This document shows positions 25,351 to 33,721 of a DNA stretch of 34,013 nt, piece by piece. The position numbers and the translations under genes are program-made. Source of the DNA: Labilithrix sp. (GTDB lineage Bacteria; Myxococcota_A; Polyangia; Polyangiales; Polyangiaceae); the NCBI GenBank assembly GCA_019637225.1, contig JAHBWC010000090.1, positions 1 to 34,013 on the forward strand, given 5' to 3'. Every line of letters starts with the position of its first letter. Within the stretch, counting starts at the first letter, position 1. Below the pieces are notes generated by a model. The model saw only the letters and a program-made list of their open reading frames with translations. It was not told where the DNA came from and did not search any database.

Positions 25351-26523
25351 GTGGTGAAGTCGCTTTTCGCTGCATCGATCATGGTGGCCGTGCCGGTCCT
25401 CGGACTGGGCGTCGCGGCGTGCTCGAACAAGAGCGAGGCGGCGTCGAAGTCACGTCCGGCGCCGCTCGTCGTCGTCGCCAAGGTCGCCTCGAAGGACGTC
25501 GCGGCGGAGGTGCGCGCGCCGGTCGAGCTTCGTCCGCTCGCGCAGGCCGAGGTCGGCTCGAAGACGCTCGGCTACCTCGACGCGGTGCTCGTCGAGCGCG
25601 GCGACAAGGTCAAGCGCGGCCAGCTCGTCGCGCTCGTCCGCCCGAGCGATCTGCCCGACCAGCTTGTCGCGGCGCGCGGGAGCCTCTCGCAGGCGCAGGC
25701 GAGCGCCACGCTCGCGCGGAACAACCTCGAGCGCGTCAATGGCCTCGCGCCGCGCGGGGTCGTCTCGCAGCAGGAGCTCCAGCAGGCGCAGGCGGCGCTG
25801 GCGACCGCCGAGGCGCAGGAGGCCGCCGCGAAGGCGCAGGTCGCCGCCTACGCGACGCGGCTCGGCGAGACGCAGATCACCTCGCCGCTCGACGGCGTCG
25901 TCGCGGTCCGCAGGCTCGACCCCGGCGCGCTCGTCGGGCCCACGGCCGGGCAGACGATCCTCACCGTCGCGCAGACGAACGTCCTCCGCGTGTTCGTGAC
26001 CGTGACCGAGCGCGAGGCGCACCGCGTGAAGCTCGGCCAGAGGGCGCACGTCGAGGTCGATGCGCTCGCCGGCCACCGCGTCGAGGGCGCGGTCGTCCGG
26101 CTGGCGCCCATGCTCGATCCCGCCACGCGCACGCTCGACGCCGAGGTGCAGATCGACAACGCCTCCGGCGATCTCCGGCCCGGCATGTTCGGCCGGGGCT
26201 CGATCGTCGTCGACGTCCACCCCAACGCCGCCGTCGTCCCGGCGACCGCGCTGCAGATCACGAACGGCAAGCGCTTCGTGTTCGTGCTCGCGGGCGACAA
26301 GGTTCAGCGGCGCGAGGTCGAGACGGGCGTCGACGAGGGCACGTGGCTCGAAGTGACGAAAGGCGTCGCCGCGGGCGAAGAGGTCGTCACGGTCGGCATG
26401 GACGCGATCTCCGACGGCGCGGTCGTGCGGGTCAGCCGCGACGTCGATCCGTTCAAAGGGCGGGTGGACGCGAGCGCCGGAGACGCCGGAGCGTCGCGCG
26501 TCGGCGGTGACGGGACGAGGTAG
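25351..26523 (+). CDS. RND efflux periplasmic adaptor (membrane fusion) lipoprotein (390 aa)
   Basis: The N-terminus is a lipoprotein signal (LGLGVAAC, Cys24). The adaptor modules follow in order: a first lipoyl half, with KTLGYLDAVLVERGDKVKRG; a short alpha-helical hairpin rich in Gln/Ala (SLSQAQASATLARNNLERV, LATAEAQEAAAKAQVAAY); the second lipoyl half ITSPLDGVVAVRRLDPGALV; a beta-barrel (RVFVTVTEREAHRVKLGQRA); and a membrane-proximal domain (AVVPATALQI, VETGVDEGTWLEV). This is the HlyD/AcrA/MdtA family that links the inner-membrane pump to TolC. A GTG start at 25351 (or 25354) follows AGGTGA. The RND pump starts eight bases later, so they form one operon. Confidence 0.95.
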   Translation: MVKSLFAASIMVAVPVLGLGVAACSNKSEAASKSRPAPLVVVAKVASKDVAAEVRAPVELRPLAQAEVGSKTLGYLDAVLVERGDKVKRGQLVALVRPSDLPDQLVAARGSLSQAQASATLARNNLERVNGLAPRGVVSQQELQQAQAALATAEAQEAAAKAQVAAYATRLGETQITSPLDGVVAVRRLDPGALVGPTAGQTILTVAQTNVLRVFVTVTEREAHRVKLGQRAHVEVDALAGHRVEGAVVRLAPMLDPATRTLDAEVQIDNASGDLRPGMFGRGSIVVDVHPNAAVVPATALQITNGKRFVFVLAGDKVQRREVETGVDEGTWLEVTKGVAAGEEVVTVGMDAISDGAVVRVSRDVDPFKGRVDASAGDAGASRVGGDGTR

Positions 26524-26531
26524 GCCGGACC

Positions 26532-29500
26532 ATGTGGCTCACGCGCCTCGCGCTCAGGAACCCGATCCTCATCCTGATGATGTCGCTGATGGTGGTCGCC
26601 CTCGGCGTCCTCGCCGTCGGGCGGCTCAGCGTCGATCTGTTTCCGAACATCGACATCCCGGTCATCCGGGTCGTCACCTTCTATTCGGGCGCCGGACCGG
26701 AGGACATCGAGAAGAGCATCACGCAGCCGATCGAGCGCGCCGTCGCCTCGTCGGCGGGCGTCGACCGCGTCGAGAGCACGTCGAAGCAGGGCGCGTCGAT
26801 CGTCAGCGTCTGGTTCAACTACGGCACCGACCTCGACACCGCGCAGTTCGACGTCCAGCAGCGCGTCTCGCAGGTGCAGAGCGCGCTGCCGCCGGGGATC
26901 CAGCAGCCGTTCATCCTCAAGTTCGACGTCACCAACATCCCGATCGTCCAGGTCGTCGCGCGCGGAGAGGGCCTCGACGAGAAGCAGCTCTACGACCTCG
27001 CGTACAACGTGGTCGAGCCGCAGCTCGAGCGCCTGCCCGGCATCGCCAGCGCCACGGTGAGCGGCGGCAAGACGCGCCAGGTGCAGGTCGAGGTCGATCG
27101 CGATCTGCTCCGCGCGCGGAGCCTCGCCGTGCTCGACGTCGTCAGCGCCGTGCGCGGCGCGAACCTCCTGCTCCCGAGCGGGACGCTCAAGACGGGCGAC
27201 CAGGAGTACAACGTCTTCACCAACACGCAGGTCGACACCGTCCGCATGCTCGAGGACGTCGTCGTCCGTCAGGGCGCGCCGAGCGCCGGCGGCCAGAGCG
27301 CGCCGAGCGTGCGCGTCGCCGACGTCGCGACGGTCGAGGACGGCACGGCGGACCAGGCGAACATCGTCCGCGTGAACGGGCAGCGCGGCGTTTACCTCCG
27401 CGTCTTCAAGCAGCCCGGCGCGAACACGATCGACGCGGTCGACGCCGTGCGCGCCGCGCTGCCGAACCTTCGCGGCGTCCCGCCGAACGTCGAGCTCGAC
27501 ATCTCGTTCGATCAGTCGAAGTACATCCGCGCGGCCGTCTCGGCGCTCGAGCACGAGGCGGTGCAGGGAGGGCTCCTCGCGATCGCGGTGATCCTCGTCT
27601 TTCTGGTGAGCGTCCGCGCGACCGGCATCGTCGCGGTCGCGATCCCCCTGTCGATCGTCGCGACGTTCATCCTCCTCTACTTCTCGGGGCAGACGCTCAA
27701 CGTCTTCACGCTCGGCGGGCTGGCGCTCGGCGTCGGCCGCCTCGTCGACGACTCGATCGTCGAGCTCGAGAACATTCACCGCCACCTCGCGACCAACCGG
27801 GATCGGAGAAAGGCCGTCCTCGACGCCGCCCAGGAGGTGGCGATGCCGATCCTGGTCTCGACGATCACGACGGTCATCGTCTTCTTCCCCGTCGTCTTCC
27901 TCACGGGCGTCGCGAGGAACCTCTTCGTGCCGCTCGCGCTGACGATCACGTTCGCGCTCGTGATGAGCTTCTTCGTCTCCCGCACGGCGACGCCGCTCCT
28001 CTGCCTCTACTGGCTCCGGGGCGGTCACGCGACGCGCGGCGTCGCGGGCGCGCTCACCCGCGCTCTCGACCGGATGGACGCGGCCTACGCGCGGACGCTC
28101 GAGCTCGTGCTCCGCTGGCGGATCGCGGTGGTCGTCGCCATCCTGGCGCTCTTCGCCTCGTCGTTCTTCCTGCTCCGCTTCATCGGCTCGGAGTTCTTCC
28201 CCGAGTCGGACGAAGGGCAGTTCAGCATCAACTACAAGGCGCCGATCGGGACGCGCGTCGAGCGAACCGAGGAGCTGGCGCAGCGCATCGAAGACATCGC
28301 GGCGACGACGCTCCGGTCGTCGGGCGGCCAGCCCGAGTTCAGCACGATGCTCTCCGACACCGGGCTCCCCACGGGCCGCACCGCGATCTTCACCTCGAAC
28401 ACCGGCCCGCACGCGGGCAACACCCAGATCAACCTCGTGGCGCGGGACGCCCGCGGCATGACCGACGTGCAGGCCACCGAGAAGGTGCGCGCGGCGCTCC
28501 GGAGCGAGCTGCCCGGCATCAACGTCTTCTACTTCACCGGCGGCATCGTCAAGCGCATCCTCAACTTCGGAGCGCCCGCGCCGATCGACGTCGAGATCCT
28601 CGGCTACGACCTCGACAAGGCCGCGGCCTACGCGCGCGAGGTGGCGAGCAAGCTGAGGGACCTCCGCGACGCCTCGGGGGCGCCGCTGCTCACCGACGTG
28701 CAGATCACGCGCGAGGAGAACTACCCGGAGCTCGACGTGGTCGTCGATCGCCAGAAGGCCGGCGTGCTCGGCGTGAGCGAGCAGCAGATCGCGCAGACCG
28801 TGCTCACGAGCCTCGTCGGGAACACCCAGTTTTCGCCGATCCCCTTCTCCGATCCGGCGACGGGCAACGAGTACTTCATCAACGTGCGCCTGAAGGACGA
28901 ATTTCGCACGCACGTGTCCGACCTCGGCGACGTCTTCCTGAAGACGCCGTCCGGCGCGACGTTGCCGCTCTCGAACGTGGCGCACGTCGAGCGCGGCAGC
29001 GGCCCGGTCCTCATCGCGCGCAAGTACCTCCAGCGCATCGTCGACGTGACGGCGAACGTGGCGCCGGGGAAAGACCTCGGCGCCGCGAGCGCGGGCGTCC
29101 AGAAGGCGCTCGACGACACGCCCGCGCCCGACGGCTTCTCGGTGAAGCTCGGCGGGCAGACGCTCGCGCAGAAGCAGGCGTTCCAGGGCGTCGGCCTCGC
29201 GGGGCTGATGGCGCTCGCGCTCGTCTACATGGTGCTCGCTTCGCAGTTCAAGTCGCTGATCGACCCGCTCGTCATCATGTTCAGCGTGCCGCTGGGCGTG
29301 AGCGGCGTCTTCGCGATGCTCGCGGCGACGAAGACGACGCTCAGCGTGAACAGCGCGATGGGGATCATCATGATGGTCGGCATCGTGGTGTCGAACGGCG
29401 TGCTGCTCGTGGACTTCGCGAACGTCCTCCGCCGTCGCGGGGTGCCGCTGATGGAGGCGACGGTGCTCGCGGCGAAGACGCGCCTCCGGCCCATCCTGAT

Positions 29501-29726
29501 GACGACGATCGCGACGGTCGCGGGCCTCGTCCCGATGGCGCTCGGGATCGGCGAGGGCAGCGAGACGAACCTCCCGCTCGCGCGCGCCGTCATCGGCGGC
29601 CTGACGGTGTCGACGTTCTTCACGCTCTTTCTCATCCCGAGCCTCTACACGCTCGTCGATCGTTTCAAGAAGCAGCCGGCCCCGGACGGGGACGACGCCG
29701 CGTCCGGCGCTCCGGCTCATGCATAG
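26532..29726 (+). CDS. RND efflux pump, AcrB/HAE1-type inner-membrane transporter (1064 aa)
   Basis: The full RND layout is present: a first membrane helix at 10-30, a large periplasmic loop containing SVDLFPNIDIPVIRVVTFYSG, the 340-500 membrane bundle with GGLALGVGRLVDDSIVELEN, a second loop from about 560, and a final bundle. The paired aspartates Asp406-Asp407 match the proton-relay pair of AcrB. The lysine that completes that relay in AcrB (Lys940) corresponds here to Ser954 in GIVVSNGVLLVDFAN, a change also seen in other branches of the family. The length is right for the HAE1 group. It lies eight bases after the adaptor, and the TolC-like gene follows. Drug, lipid or metal substrate cannot be read from the sequence. 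Confidence 0.95.
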   Translation: MWLTRLALRNPILILMMSLMVVALGVLAVGRLSVDLFPNIDIPVIRVVTFYSGAGPEDIEKSITQPIERAVASSAGVDRVESTSKQGASIVSVWFNYGTDLDTAQFDVQQRVSQVQSALPPGIQQPFILKFDVTNIPIVQVVARGEGLDEKQLYDLAYNVVEPQLERLPGIASATVSGGKTRQVQVEVDRDLLRARSLAVLDVVSAVRGANLLLPSGTLKTGDQEYNVFTNTQVDTVRMLEDVVVRQGAPSAGGQSAPSVRVADVATVEDGTADQANIVRVNGQRGVYLRVFKQPGANTIDAVDAVRAALPNLRGVPPNVELDISFDQSKYIRAAVSALEHEAVQGGLLAIAVILVFLVSVRATGIVAVAIPLSIVATFILLYFSGQTLNVFTLGGLALGVGRLVDDSIVELENIHRHLATNRDRRKAVLDAAQEVAMPILVSTITTVIVFFPVVFLTGVARNLFVPLALTITFALVMSFFVSRTATPLLCLYWLRGGHATRGVAGALTRALDRMDAAYARTLELVLRWRIAVVVAILALFASSFFLLRFIGSEFFPESDEGQFSINYKAPIGTRVERTEELAQRIEDIAATTLRSSGGQPEFSTMLSDTGLPTGRTAIFTSNTGPHAGNTQINLVARDARGMTDVQATEKVRAALRSELPGINVFYFTGGIVKRILNFGAPAPIDVEILGYDLDKAAAYAREVASKLRDLRDASGAPLLTDVQITREENYPELDVVVDRQKAGVLGVSEQQIAQTVLTSLVGNTQFSPIPFSDPATGNEYFINVRLKDEFRTHVSDLGDVFLKTPSGATLPLSNVAHVERGSGPVLIARKYLQRIVDVTANVAPGKDLGAASAGVQKALDDTPAPDGFSVKLGGQTLAQKQAFQGVGLAGLMALALVYMVLASQFKSLIDPLVIMFSVPLGVSGVFAMLAATKTTLSVNSAMGIIMMVGIVVSNGVLLVDFANVLRRRGVPLMEATVLAAKTRLRPILMTTIATVAGLVPMALGIGEGSETNLPLARAVIGGLTVSTFFTLFLIPSLYTLVDRFKKQPAPDGDDAASGAPAHA

Positions 29727-29736
29727 GGAGCACGTC

Positions 29737-31059
29737 ATGCCGAGGACCCTGTTGCTGCTCGGGCTCGCGCTCGGCGTCGCCGCGGCGACGCGTCCGGCGG
29801 CGGCCGGCGACCAGCCGCGCCCCGGCCCGCCGCGTCCGGTCGAAGCGCCGTCGAAGACGACCGCCGGGGCGCTCACGCTCGACGAGGCGGTGAAGCGCGC
29901 GACGGCGCGGAACCCGTCCGCCGAGATCGCCGCCCAGGAGATCTTTCGCGCCGAGGCGCTCGCGAAGCAGGTCCGCGCGGCCTGGCTCCCGACGCTCAAC
30001 GCGAACGGCGTCTACACGCGGCTGGACAACGATCGCGAGCTCAACGGGCGCGTGATCCTCGCGGCGAACCAGCTCAGCGCGAACCTGCAGCTCAACGTGC
30101 CGCTCGTCGCTCCGCGGCAATGGGTCGCCCACGCGCGGAGCAAGGAGAACATCGAGGTCGCCCGGGCCGCGAGCGCCGACACCCGGCGCGCGATCGCGAC
30201 CGCGGCCGCGCGCGCGTACCTCACGGTCATCGCGCAGCGCCGCGTCCTCAGCAGCGCGCAGCGCGCGCTCAACACCGCGCGGGCGCACGAGGAGTTCGCG
30301 ACCACGCGATTCGAAGGCGGCGTCGGCAACCGGCTCGACGCCGTGCGCGCCTCGCAGGAGCGAGCGACCGCCGAGGTGCGCGTGAAGACCCAGCTCGCGG
30401 CGCTCACGCGCGCGCAGGAGGCGCTCGGCGTCGTGGTCGGCGAGGAGGGCTCGCTCGACGTCGCGGAGGATCCTGCGTTCGGCACGCTGCCGTCGATGGA
30501 TGCGGCGCTCGGAGAGGCCACCGCGCGCCGCGCCGACGTCGCGGTCGAGCGCGATCGCGTCGAGGTCGCGCGCAAGGCGGTCCGCGACTCGTGGGTCGAC
30601 TACCTCCCCGTCCTGTCCGCCGTCGCGCAGCCGTTCTATCAGGACCCGCCGACCTTCTCGCAGCCGCGCACAGGGTGGCAGGCGCAGCTCCTCTTGCAGA
30701 TCCCGCTCTTCGACGGCGGCGCGCGCTACGGTCTCGCCGCCGAACGCGAGGCGCTCGAGGCGCAGGCGCGCGCCCGCCTCGAGGGCGCGCTCCGCCAGGC
30801 ACGGTCCGAAGTGCGCGTCGCGTTCGAGGCGATGCGTCGTGCCGACGAGGCGCTCGTCGGTGCGCGCGACGCGGCGACGCTCGCCCGCGAAGCGCTCGAC
30901 CTCGCGGAGCTCGCCTACGGGGCCGGCGCCACGTCGAACATCGAGGTCGTCGACGCCGAGCGCCGTGCTCACGAGGCCGACACCGCCGCGGCGGTCGCCG
31001 AGGACACGTCGCGGCAAGCACGCCTCGACCTCCTCGCCGCCTGCGGGCGCTTCCCCTGA
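29737..31059 (+). CDS. TolC-family outer-membrane efflux channel (440 aa)
   Basis: The signal peptide is RTLLLLGLALGVAAATRPAAAG with a probable AAAG cleavage. The mature protein shows the two-repeat TolC pattern: LTLDEAVKRATARNPSAEIA in the first half and long Ala/Arg/Glu helices (LAKQVRAAWLPTLNANGVYT, ALNTARAHEEFATTRFEGG), then a second half with AQLLLQIPLFDGGARYGLAA and DLAELAYGAGATSNIEVVDAE. The start ATG at 29737 follows GGAG with six bases of spacing. A longer start at 29719 would overlap the pump stop by eight bases and put a basic lead before the signal. It completes the adaptor, pump, channel operon. I see no palmitoylated or lipobox cysteine. Confidence 0.94.
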   Translation: MPRTLLLLGLALGVAAATRPAAAGDQPRPGPPRPVEAPSKTTAGALTLDEAVKRATARNPSAEIAAQEIFRAEALAKQVRAAWLPTLNANGVYTRLDNDRELNGRVILAANQLSANLQLNVPLVAPRQWVAHARSKENIEVARAASADTRRAIATAAARAYLTVIAQRRVLSSAQRALNTARAHEEFATTRFEGGVGNRLDAVRASQERATAEVRVKTQLAALTRAQEALGVVVGEEGSLDVAEDPAFGTLPSMDAALGEATARRADVAVERDRVEVARKAVRDSWVDYLPVLSAVAQPFYQDPPTFSQPRTGWQAQLLLQIPLFDGGARYGLAAEREALEAQARARLEGALRQARSEVRVAFEAMRRADEALVGARDAATLAREALDLAELAYGAGATSNIEVVDAERRAHEADTAAAVAEDTSRQARLDLLAACGRFP

Positions 31060-31358
31060 GGCCGGGCCGGTCGAGGCCTCCTTTTCAGGAGCTAACGAGC
31101 GTGCGCGATTTCGGATTGCGAAGCTGTCGGCCAGGTCCTTCGTCCCTGCACGATCTTCGAGCAAGAGAGCGCGTTTTCGCGGTCAATCGCGTTGGCACGG
31201 CTCGCGCATAACGACACGACAGCGCTGCGGCGAGGCTTCGTCCCCCCCCGAGCCCGCTGCGGCGCGTTTTCTATTTTGTCGGAGACGCCGCCCTCGAAGG
31301 CGCGTGCGCCCGGCCGACGCGAAGGCGTCGCGTGCACCGGCGCCCGAGGGAAGCGCGG
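31060..31358. other. Convergent intergenic region with strong compound hairpin
   Basis: No gene is seen here. At 31291-31350 a compound stem could form: CCCTCG/CGAGGG, then GGCG/CGCC, CCGG/CCGG and an inner CGACGC-GAAG-GCGTCG (31315-31330). It lies just downstream of the glutaredoxin-like gene and may terminate it. On the plus strand a C8 run (31242-31249) and a T-rich GTTTTCTATTTTG tract (31265-31277) follow weak stems and could end the efflux transcript. Confidence 0.5.
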
Positions 31359-31760
31359 TCAGGCCGTGACGGGCGTCGCCGGCGCGCTCGGCTCGGCGAG
31401 GCGCGAGGCGAGGGTGCCGTCGGCGAGGGCGGCCCGCGTCAGGTCCTCGCCGCCGATGAGCACGCCGTGCACGAAGACCTGGGGGAACGTCGGCCAGCCG
31501 CTCCACTGCTTGATCGCGAGGCGGCGCCCCCAGTCCGAGAGGTAGCTGCCGTACTCGAGGTAGGCGTGGTCGACGCCGGCCTCACGGAGCGCCTTCCGCA
31601 CCTTCCGCACGTGCGGGTTCTGCGCCATGCCGACGACGACCACCGCGTTGTCGGCGATCGCCTTCTCGACCTCGCGAATCGTCTCCGCGTGACGGCTGTT
31701 CATCTTCTCCGCGGCGGCGGGGTGGATACGCGAGGGGTCGAGGATGGAGCGGGTGGTCAT
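31359..31760 (-). CDS. Glutaredoxin-fold protein lacking active-site cysteines (133 aa)
   Basis: The C-terminal ~100 residues align with monothiol glutaredoxins: AVVVVGMAQNPHVRKVRKAL is the first strand and helix, AYLEYGSYLSDWGRRLAIKQW the connecting part, then WPTFPQVFVHGVLIGGEDL with the cis-Pro (Pro93) and the GGxDL glutathione-site turn (103-107). The CGFS or CPYC active site is replaced by NPHV (residues 48-51), so neither catalytic cysteine is present, and no other Cys exists in the protein. Thiol transfer or CGFS-type Fe-S binding by the usual route is therefore not possible; glutathione or partner binding may remain. AAAGG precedes the ATG at about seven bases. The 47-residue N-terminal extension is helical. 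Confidence 0.85.
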   Translation of the reverse strand: MTTRSILDPSRIHPAAAEKMNSRHAETIREVEKAIADNAVVVVGMAQNPHVRKVRKALREAGVDHAYLEYGSYLSDWGRRLAIKQWSGWPTFPQVFVHGVLIGGEDLTRAALADGTLASRLAEPSAPATPVTA

Positions 31761-31842
31761 GACGAGCCTTTGGATGCAGCGTCGACGATCGACGTTTCGC
31801 GAGGAACTTGGCCCACCGGCGTGCGCCGGGCCAGATGAAACG

Positions 31843-32067
31843 ATGAGCCGCGAAGTCGCGAAGAAGAAGCCTCATCCTACGGCGCCGCGCGGGGCGGTGC
31901 GAAGGGCCGCGTCTTCGAGCCGGCGCGCGTCGGCCAAGACGGCCAAACCCGCGGATCGCAGGTCCGGCCGCGATCGACGCACGACCGAGGACCGCCGCGA
32001 GACCCCGCGTCCCGAGGGGCGACGGAAGAGCGGCGGCCGCCGCTCGACCGATCCGACCGAGGTCTGA
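31843..32067 (+). CDS. Small basic protein with DRR repeats (74 aa)
   Basis: The translated stretch has repeated DRR units (ADRRSGRDRRTTEDRRETPR, then RRKSGGRRST), a pattern found in small basic proteins of many proteobacteria, and otherwise Lys/Ala/Ser-rich sequence. There is no signal. It would be positively charged and disordered, perhaps nucleic-acid binding. The start ATG has no good ribosome site, and the frame can be extended to 31744, where it would overlap the glutaredoxin-like gene in antisense. A noncoding explanation is possible. Confidence 0.45.
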   Translation: MSREVAKKKPHPTAPRGAVRRAASSSRRASAKTAKPADRRSGRDRRTTEDRRETPRPEGRRKSGGRRSTDPTEV

Positions 32068-32115
32068 GGCAGCCACGCGCTCGAGCGGTCGCCGGGTCCC
32101 TGGACTCCGGGCGGT

Positions 32116-32135
32116 CCCCTCGGCCATAAGGGGAG
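32116..32135 (+). promoter_or_regulatory. Hairpin overlapping the ribosome-binding site of the VanY-like gene
   Basis: CCCCT (32116-32120) can pair with AGGGG (32129-32133), part of the GGGGAG Shine-Dalgarno (32130-32135) of the GTG at 32141. A five-base-pair stem is weak but could modulate translation. Confidence 0.3.
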
Positions 32136-32140
32136 TCACG

Positions 32141-33721
32141 GTGCGATCGCGCGTCTTCATCCTCGGCATCACCGCGGCGGTGCTCGTCGCCGCCTGCAAG
32201 CGGAGCGCGCCGGACGAGGTCTCCGACGCCGCGCTCGCGCTCACCACCGCGCGGCTCGACGCGAGCGCCGTCGTGGCCGACGCGGGGGCGCCTGCGGCGA
32301 AGGCGGCGGCCGTCGTCAGCGTCGCGCCTGAGTCGACGAGCCCCGACCCGTACGGTCGGGCGCGGATCGCGAGCCGGGCGTCGTGCGCCGTCCTCGGCGG
32401 CAAGCACGTCGCCGAGCGTGACCTCAAGACGTCGTTCGTCGACGGCGACGATCTGCTCGCGATCGTCAACCGCGCGCCCACGGGCCAGCTCGCGCCCGAC
32501 TACGCGCCTTCGGATCTCGTCGACATCCGGAACGGCAAGCCGCTCACCGCGAGCGACTGCGAGAGGTTCCAGTGCCTCCGGCGCGAGGCGGCGAGCGCGC
32601 TCGACGAGCTCCTCGCGCAGATGAGAAAAGAGGGCTTCCCCGGCAAGGTCGAGTCGGCCTTTCGCAGCTACGGCAACCAGTGCGGGACGTTCGGCAACTG
32701 GTCGCGCAAGAGCAACTTCTGCGAGGCCACCGAGCAGTCCGCGCTCCCGGGCCACAGCCAGCACCAGCTCGGCACGACCGTCGATCTGTTCACCGAGGAG
32801 TGGGCGAAGGATCCGCGCGGCGTCTTCCGTGAGGGCTTCGGCTGCACGGACGCCGGTCGCTGGATCCGCGAGCACGCGACCGACTACGGCTTCGTGATGC
32901 CGTACCCGATCCACCCGGACGATCGTCACCCACGGCAGAAGTGCGTCGCGCGCTGGGACATCCCGATCAACATCAACCCGCGCACCGGCTACCGCTTCGA
33001 GCACTGGCACATTCGCTTCGTCGGCAAGGACGCCGCGGCGCGCTTCGCGAAGGCCCACGCCGCGAGCGGCGTCGGAACGCCCGCCGAGATCAGCGTCGAG
33101 CAGTGGCTCCGCGCCGAGAAGGGGCTCGTGGGGGCGGACGCCGAGGTCCCCGTCTGCGACGGCTGCAACTGCGGCGCGTGCAGCACGCTCGCCGCTCCAG
33201 GCGAGAACGCTTGCGACAAGAAGGGCGGCGCGCTCCACCTCGACGAGCACGGCAAGCCCCTCGTCACGTCGGAGGCGCCTTCGATCGAGAGCGTCGCGAA
33301 GGGCAAGGCGCGCAAGTGGCGCGGCAAGGTCGTCGAGGTGAAGCTCGACGTCCCGTCCGGCACGATCACGCAGCCGCCGGTCGTCGGGCTCGACGGCGCG
33401 GGTTACGCGACGGGCGCGACCTTCGGCGCGCTCGCGCCGTACCCCGAGACCGAGGCGCGCGCGTACGCCCCGCTCCCGGACGCGTGGGTCGTCGCGGTCG
33501 AGCCGGTGCCGAACGACACCGGCGTCGCGTGGCCGTACCGGGCGGGGATCTCGGCGGCGATCACCGGCCAGATCTACAACCGCGCGAACGTCCTGCTCCC
33601 GACGCGCGGCGGCGCCACGACGCTCCGCGTCCCGATCCCGAGCGGCGTGCAGCGGGCGAAGGTCGTCCTGCTCCGTGGCGGCGTCGCGCACGGCCAGGAG
33701 CGCGCCGTCTCGCTCGACTAG
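32141..33721 (+). CDS. VanY-type D,D-carboxypeptidase (peptidase M15) lipoprotein (526 aa)
   Basis: The signal ends TAAVLVAAC with Cys19 and Lys at position 20. From about residue 130 the M15B peptidase core is present: SAFRSYGNQC, GHSQHQLGTTVDLF gives the zinc ligands His208 and Asp215 within the SxHxxGxxxD motif, and RFEHWHIRFVG holds the base Glu287 with zinc ligand His290. Such enzymes trim D-Ala from peptidoglycan stems in the periplasm. Beyond residue 310 is a second region with a Cys cluster (VCDGCNCGACSTL) and a beta-rich tail (VVEVKLDVPSGTITQPPVVG) not typical of VanY; its role is unknown. A GTG start with GGGGAG six bases before it is used. The family is known from vancomycin resistance but mostly housekeeping in Gram-negatives. 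Confidence 0.9.
   Translation: MRSRVFILGITAAVLVAACKRSAPDEVSDAALALTTARLDASAVVADAGAPAAKAAAVVSVAPESTSPDPYGRARIASRASCAVLGGKHVAERDLKTSFVDGDDLLAIVNRAPTGQLAPDYAPSDLVDIRNGKPLTASDCERFQCLRREAASALDELLAQMRKEGFPGKVESAFRSYGNQCGTFGNWSRKSNFCEATEQSALPGHSQHQLGTTVDLFTEEWAKDPRGVFREGFGCTDAGRWIREHATDYGFVMPYPIHPDDRHPRQKCVARWDIPININPRTGYRFEHWHIRFVGKDAAARFAKAHAASGVGTPAEISVEQWLRAEKGLVGADAEVPVCDGCNCGACSTLAAPGENACDKKGGALHLDEHGKPLVTSEAPSIESVAKGKARKWRGKVVEVKLDVPSGTITQPPVVGLDGAGYATGATFGALAPYPETEARAYAPLPDAWVVAVEPVPNDTGVAWPYRAGISAAITGQIYNRANVLLPTRGGATTLRVPIPSGVQRAKVVLLRGGVAHGQERAVSLD

Noticed and set aside
26304..29999. Very long minus-strand frame (1231 codons) opposite the RND pump
   Set aside because: Its composition is Arg/Asp/Glu/His-rich without hydrophobic core or domain, as expected for the reverse of a high-GC gene. 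The plus-strand pump is unmistakable.
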